From positions 88,717,313 to 88,781,312 of the forward strand of contig NC_135722.1 in the NCBI RefSeq assembly GCF_964656455.1: a DNA stretch of 64,000 bases. The letters run 5' to 3'. The DNA is from Halichoerus grypus. Lineage: Eukaryota > Chordata > Mammalia > Carnivora > Phocidae. The notes below the pieces were generated by a model. The model was not told the DNA's origin, did not search any database, and saw only the letters and a program-made list of their open reading frames with translations. This document shows positions 13,270 to 24,489 of this stretch, in pieces. Positions within the stretch are counted from its first letter, which is position 1, and every line of letters begins with the position of its first letter. Made by a program: the position numbers and the translations under genes.

Positions 13270-13450
13270 TTTTTTTTAAGATTTATTTATTAATTTGAGG
13301 GGGGAGGGGCAGAGGGAGAGAATGTCAAGCAACACCACCCCCCCCCAAGCATGATGCCTGTTGTGGGGCTCAATCTCATGACACTGAGATCGTGACCTCA
13401 GCCCAAATCAAGAGTCAAACGCTTAACCAACTAAGCCACCCAGAAGTCCC
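13270..13450 (-). mobile_element. CAN-SINE, minus strand
   Basis: T-tail, AAGATTTATTTATTAATTTG, GGGGCTCAATCTCATGACAC, GAGATCGTGACCTCAGCCC and terminal CTAAGCCACCCAG. Flanked by a 16-bp near-duplication (ATCCTGTATGTGTTTT at 13258-13273 and ATCCTGTAAATGTTTT at 13451-13466), two mismatches, so moderately old. Confidence 0.9.
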
Positions 13451-13761
13451 ATCCTGTAAATGTTTTGAGGGCACTTATGGGAACACATGAAGGCACATCC
13501 TACTTAGGAGAGTCAGGAAGTCTTCAAATGGATATCAAATTTGAAATGATACTTCGAGGTTGATTAAGAGCCTGACTTCCTAGCTGGCCCTTGAAAGCAC
13601 CCCAGGGGGGACGTTGGGGCACCTCATTACAGCCTGGTGGGTGTGCAAATCTATGCGCCCCACTCAGCTTTTACTAAAATGGGTGATGGTGAGACTAAAG
13701 CTTTTTCTATGGTGCTTGGTTGAAGTGGAGTGGTATCATTTAAAAGTTTTCTATCTTTCTA

Positions 13762-13985
13762 GGGGCACCTGTATGGGTTAGCAGGTTAAGCACCGGACTC
13801 TTGGTTTTGGCTCAGGTCATGATTTCATGGGTTGTGAGATCCAGCCCTGAACCCAGTGGGAGTCCAGCCCTCAGTCAAGCCCTGCCTGCACGTTCAGTGG
13901 GGAGTCTGCTTTGAAGATTCTGTCCCTCAGCCCCTCCCTCCACTAGCTCTCGCTCTCAAATAAATAAATAAATATTTAAAAAAAT
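13762..13985 (+). mobile_element. CAN-SINE, plus strand
   Basis: GGGGCACCTGTATGGGTTAG head, TTTTGGCTCAGGTCATGATT, CT-rich tract, AATAAATAAATAAATATTTA tail. Flanked by a 21-bp direct repeat with one pair of changes (13742-13762 and 13986-14006, core AAAAGTTTTCT/TTTCTAG). An internal duplication of CAGCCCT-type text makes it slightly longer than usual. Confidence 0.92.
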
Positions 13986-14006
13986 AAAAGTTTTCTGCCT
14001 TTCTAG

Positions 14007-14948
14007 GCTGCCCCTTTTCTAGCCCTTTGTCTCAGCCAGCAACCCTTTGTTGGGGCTTTTTTTTCTGTTCTGTCTACACCTGTTGGTGTTTTTCAGTTGC
14101 CAGTATCTTTACCTGCATGTCTGGGATACATGAGGCGAAATGGAAACTTAAAACTCACCAGCTGTGTTTCTCAGACCTAGAGGTCCCTTGCCAGTCTTTC
14201 TTCTTCTCTTCATCTTTTCAGAGTCGTCTTTTGTTGTTTTATATATGAAGTCCAAGGAACAGGGAAAAGTATACCCACTCTACTTTCCTAGAAGTAAAAT
14301 GTCCATAAACTATTTTTTAAATAAGCAACTCAGTGAATGTAAATAATCCTTACTATGAGATAAATTTCCACATTTATCTTCAGCATTTACCTCAGCTCTA
14401 TCTACTTGTCTTTATTGTCACCTTTCCCCAGAAAATACCATATTTCTTCTTACCATTTCCCAAGATAGCTTTAATTTCTCCTAACTTCTAAGAATCAGTT
14501 GGGAGATAAAAGAAAATCAACTTGACCATTCATTCTTTCCCTGTGTCTTTTCTTGAAAATAAATCACTTCTACTTCTTATCATTTGGGTTCCAGGCCATC
14601 CATTTTTTGAAAATTCAAATGCAATCTAATGTGAAATATTTTAATCATCATCGAGGACTTCATCATTCATTCAGTAGATTAATGGTTTTTCACACATTTT
14701 AGCAACGTTCCAGGTTTCAAAATTTCACTTTATTATAACTCATCCAAAGAGAGCAAGGGGCTATTTTATAATATGGAAAATTTTTAATCCTGGTATCTTA
14801 TAGTAAGGTAAGGATACAAGTTAATTCTACATTTCCATGTGTGTGCCCAGCATTGAGAATTGTACCTCATAGATGGATAAGAAGTTGCAAATGATATATA
14901 CGTAATTTTTCCTTGACAGCTCTCCTTGCAATGTTAGAATACCCCCTT
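14007..14948. other. Unique sequence without recognised gene
   Basis: Unique-looking DNA between a SINE and the young L1 complex. Two overlapping short open frames (14027-14346) lack any domain signature and are not supported as genes. No promoter or RNA feature is visible. Confidence 0.4.
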
Positions 14949-14949
14949 A

Positions 14950-15479
14950 ATTTACCCCAAAGACACAGATGTAGTGAAAAGAAGGGCCATATGCACCCCA
15001 ATGTTCATAGCAGCAATGTCCACAATAGCCAAACTGTGGAAAGAGCCGAGATGCCCTTCAACAGATGAATGGATAAAGAAGATGTGGTCCATATATACAA
15101 TGGAATATTACGCAGCCATCAGAAAGGATGAATACCCAACTTTTACATCAACATGGATGGGACTGGAGGAGATTATGCTAAGTGAAATAAGTCAAGCAGA
15201 GAAAGTCAATTATCAAATGGTTTCTCTTATTTGTGGAACATAAGGAATAGCATGGAGCACATTAGGAGAAGGAAGGGAAAAATGAAGGGAGGGAAATCGG
15301 AGGGAGAGATGAACCATGAGAGACTATGGACTCTGAGAAACAAATAGGGTTTTAGAGGGGATGGGGTGGGGGGATGGGTTAGCCCAGTGATGGGTATTAA
15401 GGAGGGCACGAATTGCATGGAGCACTGGGTGTTATACAAAAATAATGGATCATGGATCACTACATCAAAAACTAACGAA
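14950..15479 (+). mobile_element. L1 3'-end fragment (ORF2 C-terminus + 3' UTR) abutting the young L1
   Basis: About 530 bp of a young carnivore L1. The frame at 14974-15243 reads from KRRAICTPMF to SEISQAEK and SLICGT, the ORF2 C-terminal end, open to its normal stop. The 3' UTR follows (CACTGGGTGTTATACAAAAA; CTACATCAAAAACTAA). The fragment stops at about 15479 without a poly(A) tail, and the next base belongs to the 5' UTR of the following L1. By eye it is about 97% identical to 21052-21545. Unlike that copy it has AAAAGA rather than AAATGA at the late ORF2 stop site, so it is not a simple duplicate. Confidence 0.9.
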
Positions 15480-16346
15480 GTGGGAGAAGGAAAGATGGTG
15501 GAGGAGTAGGGGACCCTATTTCAACTGGTCCCCGGAACTGAGCTGGATATCTACCAGACCACTCTGAGCACCCATGAAACCAGCCTGAGATGTAAGAAGA
15601 TCTGGATCTCTACAAACAGAATATCGCAGGTGGTTGGTTTCGAGGTATGAAGCGGGGAGCTGTGATTCTGCGGGCAGATATCGGAGGATAAAGGGCAGGA
15701 GGAGGGTGCCTGGACGTGGGGATCCTACACCACCGGTGAGTGACAGCCTCGCATGCTGGGGACGGGGCACAGACTCGCAGACCAGCAGCGGTGGGGAGAG
15801 GACTTTAGGGCAGCCCCCGGGGCAGAAACCTGGAGCGATGGGGTCGCGCGCACAAACCAGGAGCGGCTGGTGGTTTTAGAAGCACAAAGGGCAGAGATGG
15901 GCTCCGACCTGGAGGCAGGACTGGCAGCGCTGCGGAGGGGCACACAACCCAGGATGCTGCAGTTTATAGCAGCATGGACAGAAACGGAGACAGAGAGCTC
16001 ACTGAAGAACAGACTGCGATCTCTCTGCTCTGAGGCAGAGGGTTAGAAATGGTCTCTTCTGCTCTGACTTGCAGAAGAGATGCGGAAAGCCACCAGGGAA
16101 AGCCACCAGAGAACAAAAACCCCAAAAACTGATTCCCGCTGAGCCCATTCCACGCCACAGGGGGTCAGGGCAACTCCACCCAAACAGGGTTGCCTGACTA
16201 ACAGCACAGCAGGCCCCTCCCCCAGAAGACAGGCTGGGAAAACAAGAGGCCAGCAACCCTAAGGTCCCAAGAAGACAGGTGCATCTTGCTTGGGTTCTGG
16301 TCAATAACTTGGACTCTATACATTCCCTCAAACACCCATCAACAGA
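15480..16346 (+). promoter_or_regulatory. L1 5' UTR with internal promoter
   Basis: GC- and CpG-rich leader of the young L1, contrasting sharply with AT-rich surroundings. It starts near GGGAGAAGGAAAGATGGTGG; the AAAGATGGTGG at 15491-15501 resembles the YY1-type site found at the start of active mammalian L1s. In L1s this region acts as an internal RNA polymerase II promoter and is normally CpG-methylated. The sequence allows that role, but activity cannot be read from it. Confidence 0.8.
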
Positions 16347-17443
16347 ATGACTAGGAGGAGGAACCCCCAAAATAGAAAAGAGTCAGAGATTATGACTTAT
16401 GCTGCAGATTTACAAATGGATGCAGATATAACCAAGATGTCGGACATGGAATTCAGGCTAGCAATTGTGAAGACAATGGCTAGAATGGAGAAATCAATTA
16501 ATGGCAACACAGAGTCTCTAAGGGCAGAAATGAAAGGTGAATTGGCAGAACTTAAAAATGCTATCAATGAGATCCAATCCAATCTAGATAATCTAACAGC
16601 TAGGGTAAGTGAGGCAGAAGAATGAATAAGAGACCTGGAAGACAATATAATAGATAAAAAGGGAAAAGAGGAGGCCAGGGGAAAACATCTCAGAATCCAT
16701 GAAAATAGAATCAGAGAAATAAGTGACACCATGAAACATTCCAATGTCAGAATAGTTGGAATCCTGGAGGAAGTGGAGAGAGAGAGAGGACTAGAAGATA
16801 TATTTGAGCAAATCGTAGCTGAGAACTTCCCTAATCTGGGGAATGAAACAAACATTCATGTCCTAGAGGCAGAGAGGACCCCTCCTAAGATCAAGGAAAA
16901 CAGGACAACACCCTGGCATGTAATAGTAAAACTTGCAAATCTTAGAACCAAGGAAACTATCTTAAGGGCAGTTAGGGGGAAGAGATTCCTTATGTACAGA
17001 GGGAGGAACATCAGAATAACGTCAGACCTATCCACAGAGACCTGGCAAGCCAGAAAGGCCTGGCAAGACATATTCAGGGTACTAAATGAGAAGAACATGC
17101 AGCCAAGAATACTTTATCCGGCAAAGCTTTCATTTAGAATGGATGGAGAGATGCAGAGCTTCCAAGAGCGGCAGAAACTGAAAGAATATGTGACCACAAT
17201 GGGGCACCTGGGTGGCTCAGTCGTTAGCGGCTGCCTTTGGCTCAGGTCATGATCCCAGGGTCCTGGGATCAAGCCCCGCATTGGGCTCCCTGCTCAGCGG
17301 GAAGCCTGCTTCTCCCTCTCCCACTCCCCCTGCTTGTGTTCCCTCTCTCTCTGTCAAATAAATAAATAAAATCTTAAAAAAAAAAAAAAGAATATGTGAC
17401 CACTAAGCCGGCCCTGCAAGAAATATTAAGGGGGGTTCTATAA
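16347..17443 (+). pseudogene. ORF1: L1 ORF1 (RNA-binding chaperone), disrupted
   Basis: ORF1 encodes the trimeric RNA-binding protein that coats L1 RNA. The frame opens at the ATG at 16347 (MTRRRNPQNRK). It runs through a coiled-coil-like segment (MARMEKSINGN...ELKNAINEI) and stops at a TGA at 16623-16625 (codon 93). The same frame then continues open through the RRM-like region (HVIVKLANLRTKE), the ETWQARKAWQDIF segment and the C-terminal domain (RILYPAKLSF). A CAN-SINE with a 16-bp duplication splits the last codons. Without it the frame would close at the TAA at 17441-17443, about 296 codons, a normal ORF1 length. The TGA lies where CGA is expected (SEAEE/IRDLED context), consistent with CpG decay. 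Confidence 0.93.
17201..17387 (+). mobile_element. CAN-SINE inserted in L1 ORF1
   Basis: Intact-looking plus-strand CAN-SINE: GGGGCACCTGGGTGGCTCAG, CTCAGGTCATGATCCCAGGG, CCCGCATTGGGCTCCCTGCT, CT-rich tract, AATAAATAAATAAAATCTTA plus A-run. Perfect 16-bp target-site duplication AAGAATATGTGACCAC at 17182-17197 and 17388-17403. It interrupts ORF1 15 codons before its end and post-dates the L1. Confidence 0.96.
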
Positions 17444-17521
17444 AAGGAGAAAGACCCCAAGAGTGATCTACAACAGAAATTTACAGGGACAATCTATAAA
17501 AACAACGTCTTCACAGGCAAC

Positions 17522-20500
17522 ATGATGACAATTAATTCATATCTTTCAATAATCACTCTCAACGTGAATGGCCTAAATGCTCCCATAAAATGGCACAGGG
17601 TTGCAGATTGGATAAAAAGACAGGACCCATACATATGCTGCCAACAAGAGACTCATTTTGAACCTAAAGATACATCCAGACTGAAAGTGAAGGGATGGAG
17701 ATCCATCTTCCATGCCAGTGGACCTCAAAAGAAAGCTGGGGTAGCAATTCTTATATCAGACAAATTAGATTTTAAACTAAAGTCTGTAATTAGAGACACA
17801 GAAGGACACTATATCATTCTTAAAGGGTCTATCCAACAAGAAGATTTAACAATTGTAAATATCTATGCCCCCAACATGGGAGCAGCCATGTACATAAGCC
17901 AACTGTTAACCAAAATAAAGAGTCATATTGATAATAAAATGTTAATTGTAGGAGACCTCAATACTCCACTCTCAGCAATGGACAGATCATCTAAGCAGAA
18001 AATCAACAAGGAAACAAGAGCTTTGAATGATACACTGGACCAGATGGGCCTCATAGATATTTACAGAACATTCCACCCTAAAACAACAGAATACTCATTC
18101 TTCTCGAGCGCACATGGAACTTTCTCCAGAATAGACCACATACTGGGTCACAAATCAGGTCTCAACTGATACCAAAAGATTGAGATTATTCCCTGCATAT
18201 TCTCAGACCACAATGCTTTAAAACTGGAACTCAATCACAAGAAAAAAATTGGCAGAAATTCAAACACTTGGAAGCTAAAGACCACTCTGCTCAAGAATGT
18301 TTGGGTCAACCAGGAAATCAAAGAAGAACTTAAACAATTCATGGAAATCAATGAGAACAAAAACACATTGGTCCAAAACCTATGGGATACTGCAAAGGCG
18401 GTCCGAAGGGGGAAATACATAGCCATCCAAACCTCACTCAAAAAAATAGAAAAATCCCAAATTCACCAACGAACTCTACACCTTAAAGAACTAGAGAAAA
18501 AGCAACAAACGATGCCTAAGCCATGCATTAGAAGAGAAATAATTAAAATTAGAGCAGAGATCAATGAATTAGAAACCAGAAACACAGTAGATCAGATCAA
18601 CGAAACTAGAGGTTGGTTCTTTGAAAGAATTAATAAGATCGATAAACCACTGGCCAGACTTATCCAAAAGAAAAGAGAAAGGACCCAAATTAATAAAATT
18701 ATGAACGAAAGGGGAGAGATCACGACTAACACCAAGGAAATAGAAACAATTATTAGAAATTATTATCAACAACTATATGCCAATAAACTGAGCAATCTGG
18801 ATGAAATGGAGGCCTTCCTGGAAACCTATAAGCTGCCAAGACTGAAACAGGAAGAAATTGACAACCTGAATAGGCCAATAACCAGTAACGAGGTTGAAGC
18901 GGTGATCAAAAACCTCCCAAAAAACAAGAGCCCAAGGCCTGATGGATTCCCTGGGGAATTCTACCAGACATTCAAAGAAGAAATAATACCTAGTCTACTG
19001 AAGCTGTTTCAAAAAATAGAAACAGAAGGAAAACTTCCAAACTCATTCTATGAGGCCAGCATTACCTTAATCCCCAAACCAGGTAAAGACCCCATCAAAA
19101 AGGAGAATTTCAGACCGATATCCCTGATGAATATGGATTCCAAAATCCTCAACAAAATCCTAGCTAATAGGATCCAACAATACATTAAAAGGATCATCCA
19201 CCACGACCAAGTGGGATTTATCCCCGGGATGCAAGGGTGGTTCAACATTTGCAAATCAATCAATGTGATAGAACACATTAATAAGAGGAGGGAGAAGAAC
19301 CATATGGTCCTCTCAGTTGATGCAGAAAAAGCATTTGACAAAATACAGCATCCTTTCCTGATTAAAACGCTTCAGAGTATAGGGATAGAGGGAACATTCC
19401 TCAAGTTCATAAAATCCATCTATGAAAAACCCACAGCGAATATCATCCTCAATGGGGAAAAGCTGAGAGCCTTTCCCTTAAGATCAGGAACACGTCAAGG
19501 ATGTCCACTCTCGCCACTATTGTTCAACATAGTACTAGAAGTCCTAGCAACAGCAATCAGACAACAAAAAGAAATAAAAGGTATTCAAATTGGCAAAGAA
19601 GAAGTCAAACTCTCTCTTTTCGCAGACGACATGATACTTTATGTGGAAAACCCAAAAGACTCCACCCCCAAATTACTAGAACCCATACAGCAATTCAGTA
19701 ATGTGGCAGGATACAAAATCAATGCACAGAAATCAGTTGCTTTCGTATACACTAACAACGCAACTGTAGAAAGAGAAATTAGAGAAACAATTCCATTTAC
19801 AATAGCACCAAAACCCATAAGATACCTCAGAATAAACCTAATCAAAGAGGTAAAGGATCTATACTCTAGGAACTACAAAACACTCATGAAAGAAATTGAG
19901 GAAGACACAAAAAGATGGAAAAATATTCCATGCTCATGGATCGGAAGAGTAAACATTGTTAAAATGTCTATGCTACCCAGAGCAATCTATACCTTCAATG
20001 CCATCCCGACCAAAATTCCAATGACATTTTTCAAAGTGCTGGAACAAACAATCCTAAAATTTGTATGGAATCAGAAAAGACCCCGAATCGCCAAGGAAAT
20101 GTTGAAAAAGAAAAACAAAGCTGGGGGCATCACGTTGCCCGATTTCAAGCTATATTACAAAGCTGTGATCACCAAGACAGCATGGTACTGGCACAAAAAC
20201 AGACATATAGACCAATGGAACAGAATAGAGAGCCCAGATATGGACCCTCAACTCTATGGTCAAATAATCTTCGACAAAGCAGGAAAAAACATGCAATGGA
20301 AAAAAGACAGTCTCTTCGATAAATGGTGCTGGGAAATTGGACAGCCACATGCAGAAGAATGAAACTCGACCATTCTCTAACACCATACACAAAGATAAAC
20401 TCAAAGTGGATGAAAGACCTTAATGTGAGACAGGAATCCATCAAAATCCTAGAGGAGAACATAGGCAGTAACCTCTTTGACATTGCCCACAGCAACTTCT

Positions 20501-21348
20501 TTCAAGATACATTTCCAAAAGCTAGTGAAACAAAAGCAAAAATGAACTTTTGGGACTTCATCAAGATAAAAACCTTCTGCACAGCAAAGGAAACAGTCAA
20601 CAAAACAAAGAGGCAACCCACAGAATGGGAGAAGATATTTGCAAACAACACTACAGATAAAGGGCTGGTATCCAAGATCTATAAAGAACTTCTCAAACTC
20701 AACACCCAAAAAACAAATAATCAAGTCAAAAAATGGGCAGAAGGTATGAAAAGACACTTCTCTGAAGAAGACATACAAATGGCTAACAGACACATGAAAA
20801 AATGTTCATCATCATTAGCCATCAGGGAAATCCAAATCAAAACCACATTAAGATACCACCTTACACCAGTTAGAATGGCAAAAATGGACAGGGAAGGAAA
20901 CAACAAATGTTGGAGAGGTTGTGGAGAAAGGGGAACCCTCTTACACTGTTGGTGGGAATGCAAGTTGGTACAGCCACTTTGGAAAACAGTGTGGAGGTTC
21001 CTCAAAAATTTAAAAGTAGAGCTACCCTATGACCCAGCAATTGCACTCCTGGGTATTTACCCCAAAGACACAGATGTAGTGAAATGAAGGGCCATATGCA
21101 CCCCAATGTTCATAACAGCAATGTCCACAATAGCCAAACTGTGGAAAGAGTCGAGATGCCCTTCAACAGATGAATGGATAAGGAAGATGTGGTCCATATA
21201 TACAATGGAATATTACTCAGCCATCAGAAAGGATGAATGCTCAACTTTTACATCAACATGGATGGGACTGGAGGAGATTATGCTAAGTGAAATAAGTCAA
21301 GCAGAGAAAGTCAATTATCATATGGTTTCACTTATTTGTGGAACATAA
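17522..21348 (+). pseudogene. ORF2: L1 ORF2 (endonuclease/reverse transcriptase), disrupted
   Basis: ORF2 nicks target DNA and reverse-transcribes L1 and SINE RNA. Numbering from the ATG at 17522, the AP-type endonuclease shows N14 in LNVNGLN, E43 in QQETH, VGDLNTPL and SRIDHILG; FSDHNAL follows the first stop. The RT has FADDMILY with F at residue 700 (19619). The cysteine-rich C-terminus shows [18 protein letters not shown]. Total length allowing for the frameshift is about 1275 codons, the usual L1 size. Lesions: TGA at 18167-18169 after SGLN, with the frame open again immediately; a 1-nt deletion in GGGAAATTGG at 20331-20340, moving the frame to 20323-21087; and TGA at 21085-21087 after DTDVVK, with the frame open again to SLICGT and its stop at 21348. 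No lesion hits a catalytic residue. Not functional as it stands. Confidence 0.95.
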
Positions 21349-21545
21349 GGAATAGCATGGAGCACATTAGGAGAAGGAAGGGAAAAACGAAGGGAGGGAA
21401 ATCGGAGGGAGAGATGAACCATGAGAGACTATGGACTCTGAGAAACAAATAGGGTTTTAGAGGGGACGGGGTAGGGGGATGGGTTAGCCCGGTGATGGGT
21501 ATTAAGGAGGGCACGTATTGCATGGAGCACTGGGTGTTATACAAA
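21349..21545 (+). other. L1 3' UTR, truncated
   Basis: Purine-rich 3' UTR (GGAATAGCATGGAGCACATT, GGGATGGGTTAGCCCGGTGA). It ends abruptly at CACTGGGTGTTATACAA. Other L1 copies in this window continue past this point for about 80 bases to a poly(A), so the end of this element has been lost or was never copied. Confidence 0.85.
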
Positions 21546-23556
21546 GGAACTGTCACTCATTTGGGACACCTCTGTTAATCAGCAGTGTTTTTCATACAAT
21601 TTAGGCCCATAATAAACGGTGATGATTTGTAAGTGATCATTTTAAGTGATTCAAGAGGCTAGAGGTTATATGCACTCCATAGGGGAAGTTTCTGAACATT
21701 TCATCTCCAACATTTCTCTTTGCAATTGAGTCTTAGAAGTAAACAGAAGCCAACCCTTCTAGATATCTGCATGCACTGATTTAAACATAATTCTAAGAAT
21801 CTTCTGAGACAAAAAATATTGAGACACTACTCTCTCCCACTCCCTATATAAAAATATGTCTGATAAATAAAAACAAGTCTGAAAAATCCAACTGAGATGT
21901 GATTACGGGAAGGGATGAAAGTCAATAAATAGAAATGTACCTTAAGGGAAGAGTCTGGACTAGACTGGACTCATGAGCTGATCTAGACTGATGGAGGAGA
22001 GTGTTAGTTAGTAGTGTTAGTGGAGGACACAGTGGACCCGACCCTGGAAGCCATTTGGTTCTGCTATCCTGGTATGCTGGTTGTGCCCTGACTGTCCGTG
22101 TTATCAAAAAGCCATAAAACTGGGGCATAGCTAGTTTTTCAGAGAACTTCCAGTGACTGGTTCTTTTTATCTTGAGAAATGAATGGAAGGCAAAGGAGGG
22201 CCAGAGAGTGGTAACGTACTGGCATTAGAACAGATAGAGAGCAAAGCTGTAGAATCAGGAGCTCCACTGGGATCACGTATCTGTGGGATGGCAGGGTATT
22301 CAGCGCAGCTATTCCCTCAACAGGCACCAGGGCACCACTCACCTGAAGCTGTTCACGGGCACAGCTCACTTCTTGATCTCTGGCAGCTGAGTGATGGTTG
22401 AGTGATGGTAAGCACAGGTTCAATGACCCATGTAATAATTTGGGGGGATTCTCGGACATATTTTGGACAGGGAACCTATATAAAAGACAGGTTACTACTA
22501 GTTACAGTTAAGTGGGTGGAGATTAAAATAGATTCTAATTTGCTTATTAAAGAACATGCAATCTCATTTTACACTTAAAGCTTTTAGGCCTAAATTTATT
22601 CATATACCGGTTACGGTTTTATGAGTGACTAAGGCCATTTAAATTCAGCTCTTTTAATAAAAGTAATTTTTTTTCTAAGAATTTAAAGCATTTATGGTTG
22701 GAACTGTCACCTTAAGCAGACATAGGACCATATATGTACCTTCTGAACCATATAGAGATGTATTCATAGAAAGCTTTCAATGCTGGCCTCCTGATAGTGG
22801 CAATAAGAAAAAAAAAAAATAACTACTGGCTTTTTTTTCAGCTTACAGTTTGTTTATTTTACATTTAAAAATTTATCAGCCATGAGAAAAACAGTGAATA
22901 CTTCCCTTAAATACTGCAAAAAGCAGAAGTCCACATTTAATCTGTTGCCTTCAAAAGTTTCTTGGAAAGCTTAATTAAATAGCAATTCATCTGTGCATTC
23001 TGTTCAGTCTTCTAAAGCCTGATAATGTTGTAGTCTTAATTAAAGGGAAAAAAAAGAATGCAGTTTTTTAGTTTTTATTCTGTTAGATCAAGAGGCAAAA
23101 GCACTCAGCACCTCTGTCAGCACGACTCAGGGCTGTTCAATTACAGGTTGATTTTCTTCAGTTAAATATCAGGCCAGAAAATCACATTGGAGTACATGGT
23201 ATACATTTACTCATGTTTTTGCTTCAAGGTTAAGTATGAGTGCTGAACCTCTTGATGGTAGATCTAAGACCATCACAGTTGATTAAGTCCTCAACCTGTT
23301 GTGGTTCAACTATCTAGTTAGCCAGGAGACTGCAGAAGAGACTTAAGCTATGTTGCTTCACCTCGCTCTAATAGTGAAGCACTCTTTATGGCGGTCCATT
23401 TACCCATTATTGTCCTTTAGAAAGTCTGGATCCAGACCGGAATTTGCATCTCCACTCGAAATTTGAGCTGTCACAAGAGTCTATGACGGTGCCTTAGTTG
23501 AAGTCCTGGTAGGACTGACTTGTGGATTCATCAATAAAGAGCATACCTCCCCCCTC
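21546..23556. other. Unique DNA, no gene; possible conserved AT-rich block
   Basis: No repeat or exon recognised. 21950-22130 and 22140-22460 contain short frames with no domain signature. 22850-23300 is an AT-rich block with several homeodomain-type cores (TTAATTAAA, GCTTAATTAAAT) and little sign of transposon origin. It could be a conserved non-coding element, but this is only an impression. Confidence 0.35.
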
Positions 23557-23745
23557 TTTTTTAAAGATTTTATTTATTTATTTGAGAGAAAGAGAGTCAG
23601 AGACAGCATGAGTGGGGGGCAAGGAGAGGGAGAAGCAGACTCCCCTCTGAACAGGGAGCCTGATGAGGGGCTCGATCCCAAGACCCTGAGATCATGACCT
23701 GAGCTGAAGGCAGACTCTTAACCGACTGAGCCACTCAGGCGCCCC
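23557..23745 (-). mobile_element. CAN-SINE, minus strand
   Basis: Starts AAAGATTTTATTTATTTATT, contains GGGGCTCGATCCCAAGACCC and GAGATCATGACCTGAGCTG, ends CCACTCAGGCGCCCC. Perfect 11-bp target-site duplication AAGAGCATACC (23537-23547 and 23746-23756). Confidence 0.95.
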
Positions 23746-24489
23746 AAGAGCATACCCTTTTGACCCTGTTCTCATTAAAAGAACTGATGTGCTTTTCTGG
23801 AAACTAGGGAATACCATTGACTCGTAGATGCACGGAGCTCCAGAGCTGGAAGGTATCTCGAGATCGCCCCATAGAGTCTTCAAGCACATAACGTTCTAAA
23901 AAGACTCTCTAGGCTATCACTAAAAGAGTCTCACCCTTTAAGAGTTCAAATTGTAAAACGGTTCTATCATTGTTTTGAAAAAGAACAGATGAAAATTTGC
24001 AATAAAAACAAAATGCACAATGTATACTGCAATACAGGCATGCACTATGTTCAATATTCTTTTTTGCTTCATTGATCTCTGCATGGGAAAGAAGATAGAG
24101 TGATGACCGTATCCTTTTTTGCTTTAATTAGGAAGAATTTCTTAGGTAGTAGAGGGTTTTCAGGTAGTATTTGAGTGAAGAAGCAATAGTGATGGATTTG
24201 GGGTTAGAAGCCTAGAGCCCGCTGAGAAAAGCATATAAAGAGAATTAACAGAAGCTGAGGAAATAAGACCCAAAAGGAAATCTATCTGGACATTTAATTG
24301 GCGTGAGGAAATATATAAAGAATTGACGATGTAGTCGTCAAGTGAAATTTTGTGGGGATCTGTTTGGTTTAGGTTTTGCTTACAGGGAGTTAAGATTCTG
24401 AATCTTTTTTTGGTAATCCCTGACTCAATCTTCATCTGAAGTAAAATTTGAAGAAGAGAGAGAGGAAGGGAGGGATGGGAAAAGAGAGG

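Larger units (their letters stand above)
15480..21545 (+). mobile_element. Nearly full-length young LINE-1 (carnivore L1), inactivated
   Basis: Complete L1 order on the plus strand: 5' UTR (15480-16346), ORF1 (16347-17443, split by a CAN-SINE), ~78-bp spacer, ORF2 (17522-21348), truncated 3' UTR (21349-21545). The total is about 6.07 kb including the 0.2-kb SINE. The ORFs remain readable over nearly all of their length, which marks a young insertion. Disabling changes are a TGA in ORF1, the SINE in ORF1, a TGA at 18167 in ORF2, a 1-nt deletion near 20334 and a TGA at 21085. The 3' end stops at GTTATACAA with no poly(A), and no target-site duplication is evident around the 14950-21545 block. 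Confidence 0.95.

Noticed and set aside
15480..16346. CpG-rich island suggesting a host gene promoter
   Set aside because: It is contiguous with L1 ORF1/ORF2 in the correct order, so it is the L1 5' UTR.
16397..16855. 152-codon minus-strand frame
   Set aside because: It lies antisense to L1 ORF1, has no domain of its own and follows from the A-rich codon use of ORF1.
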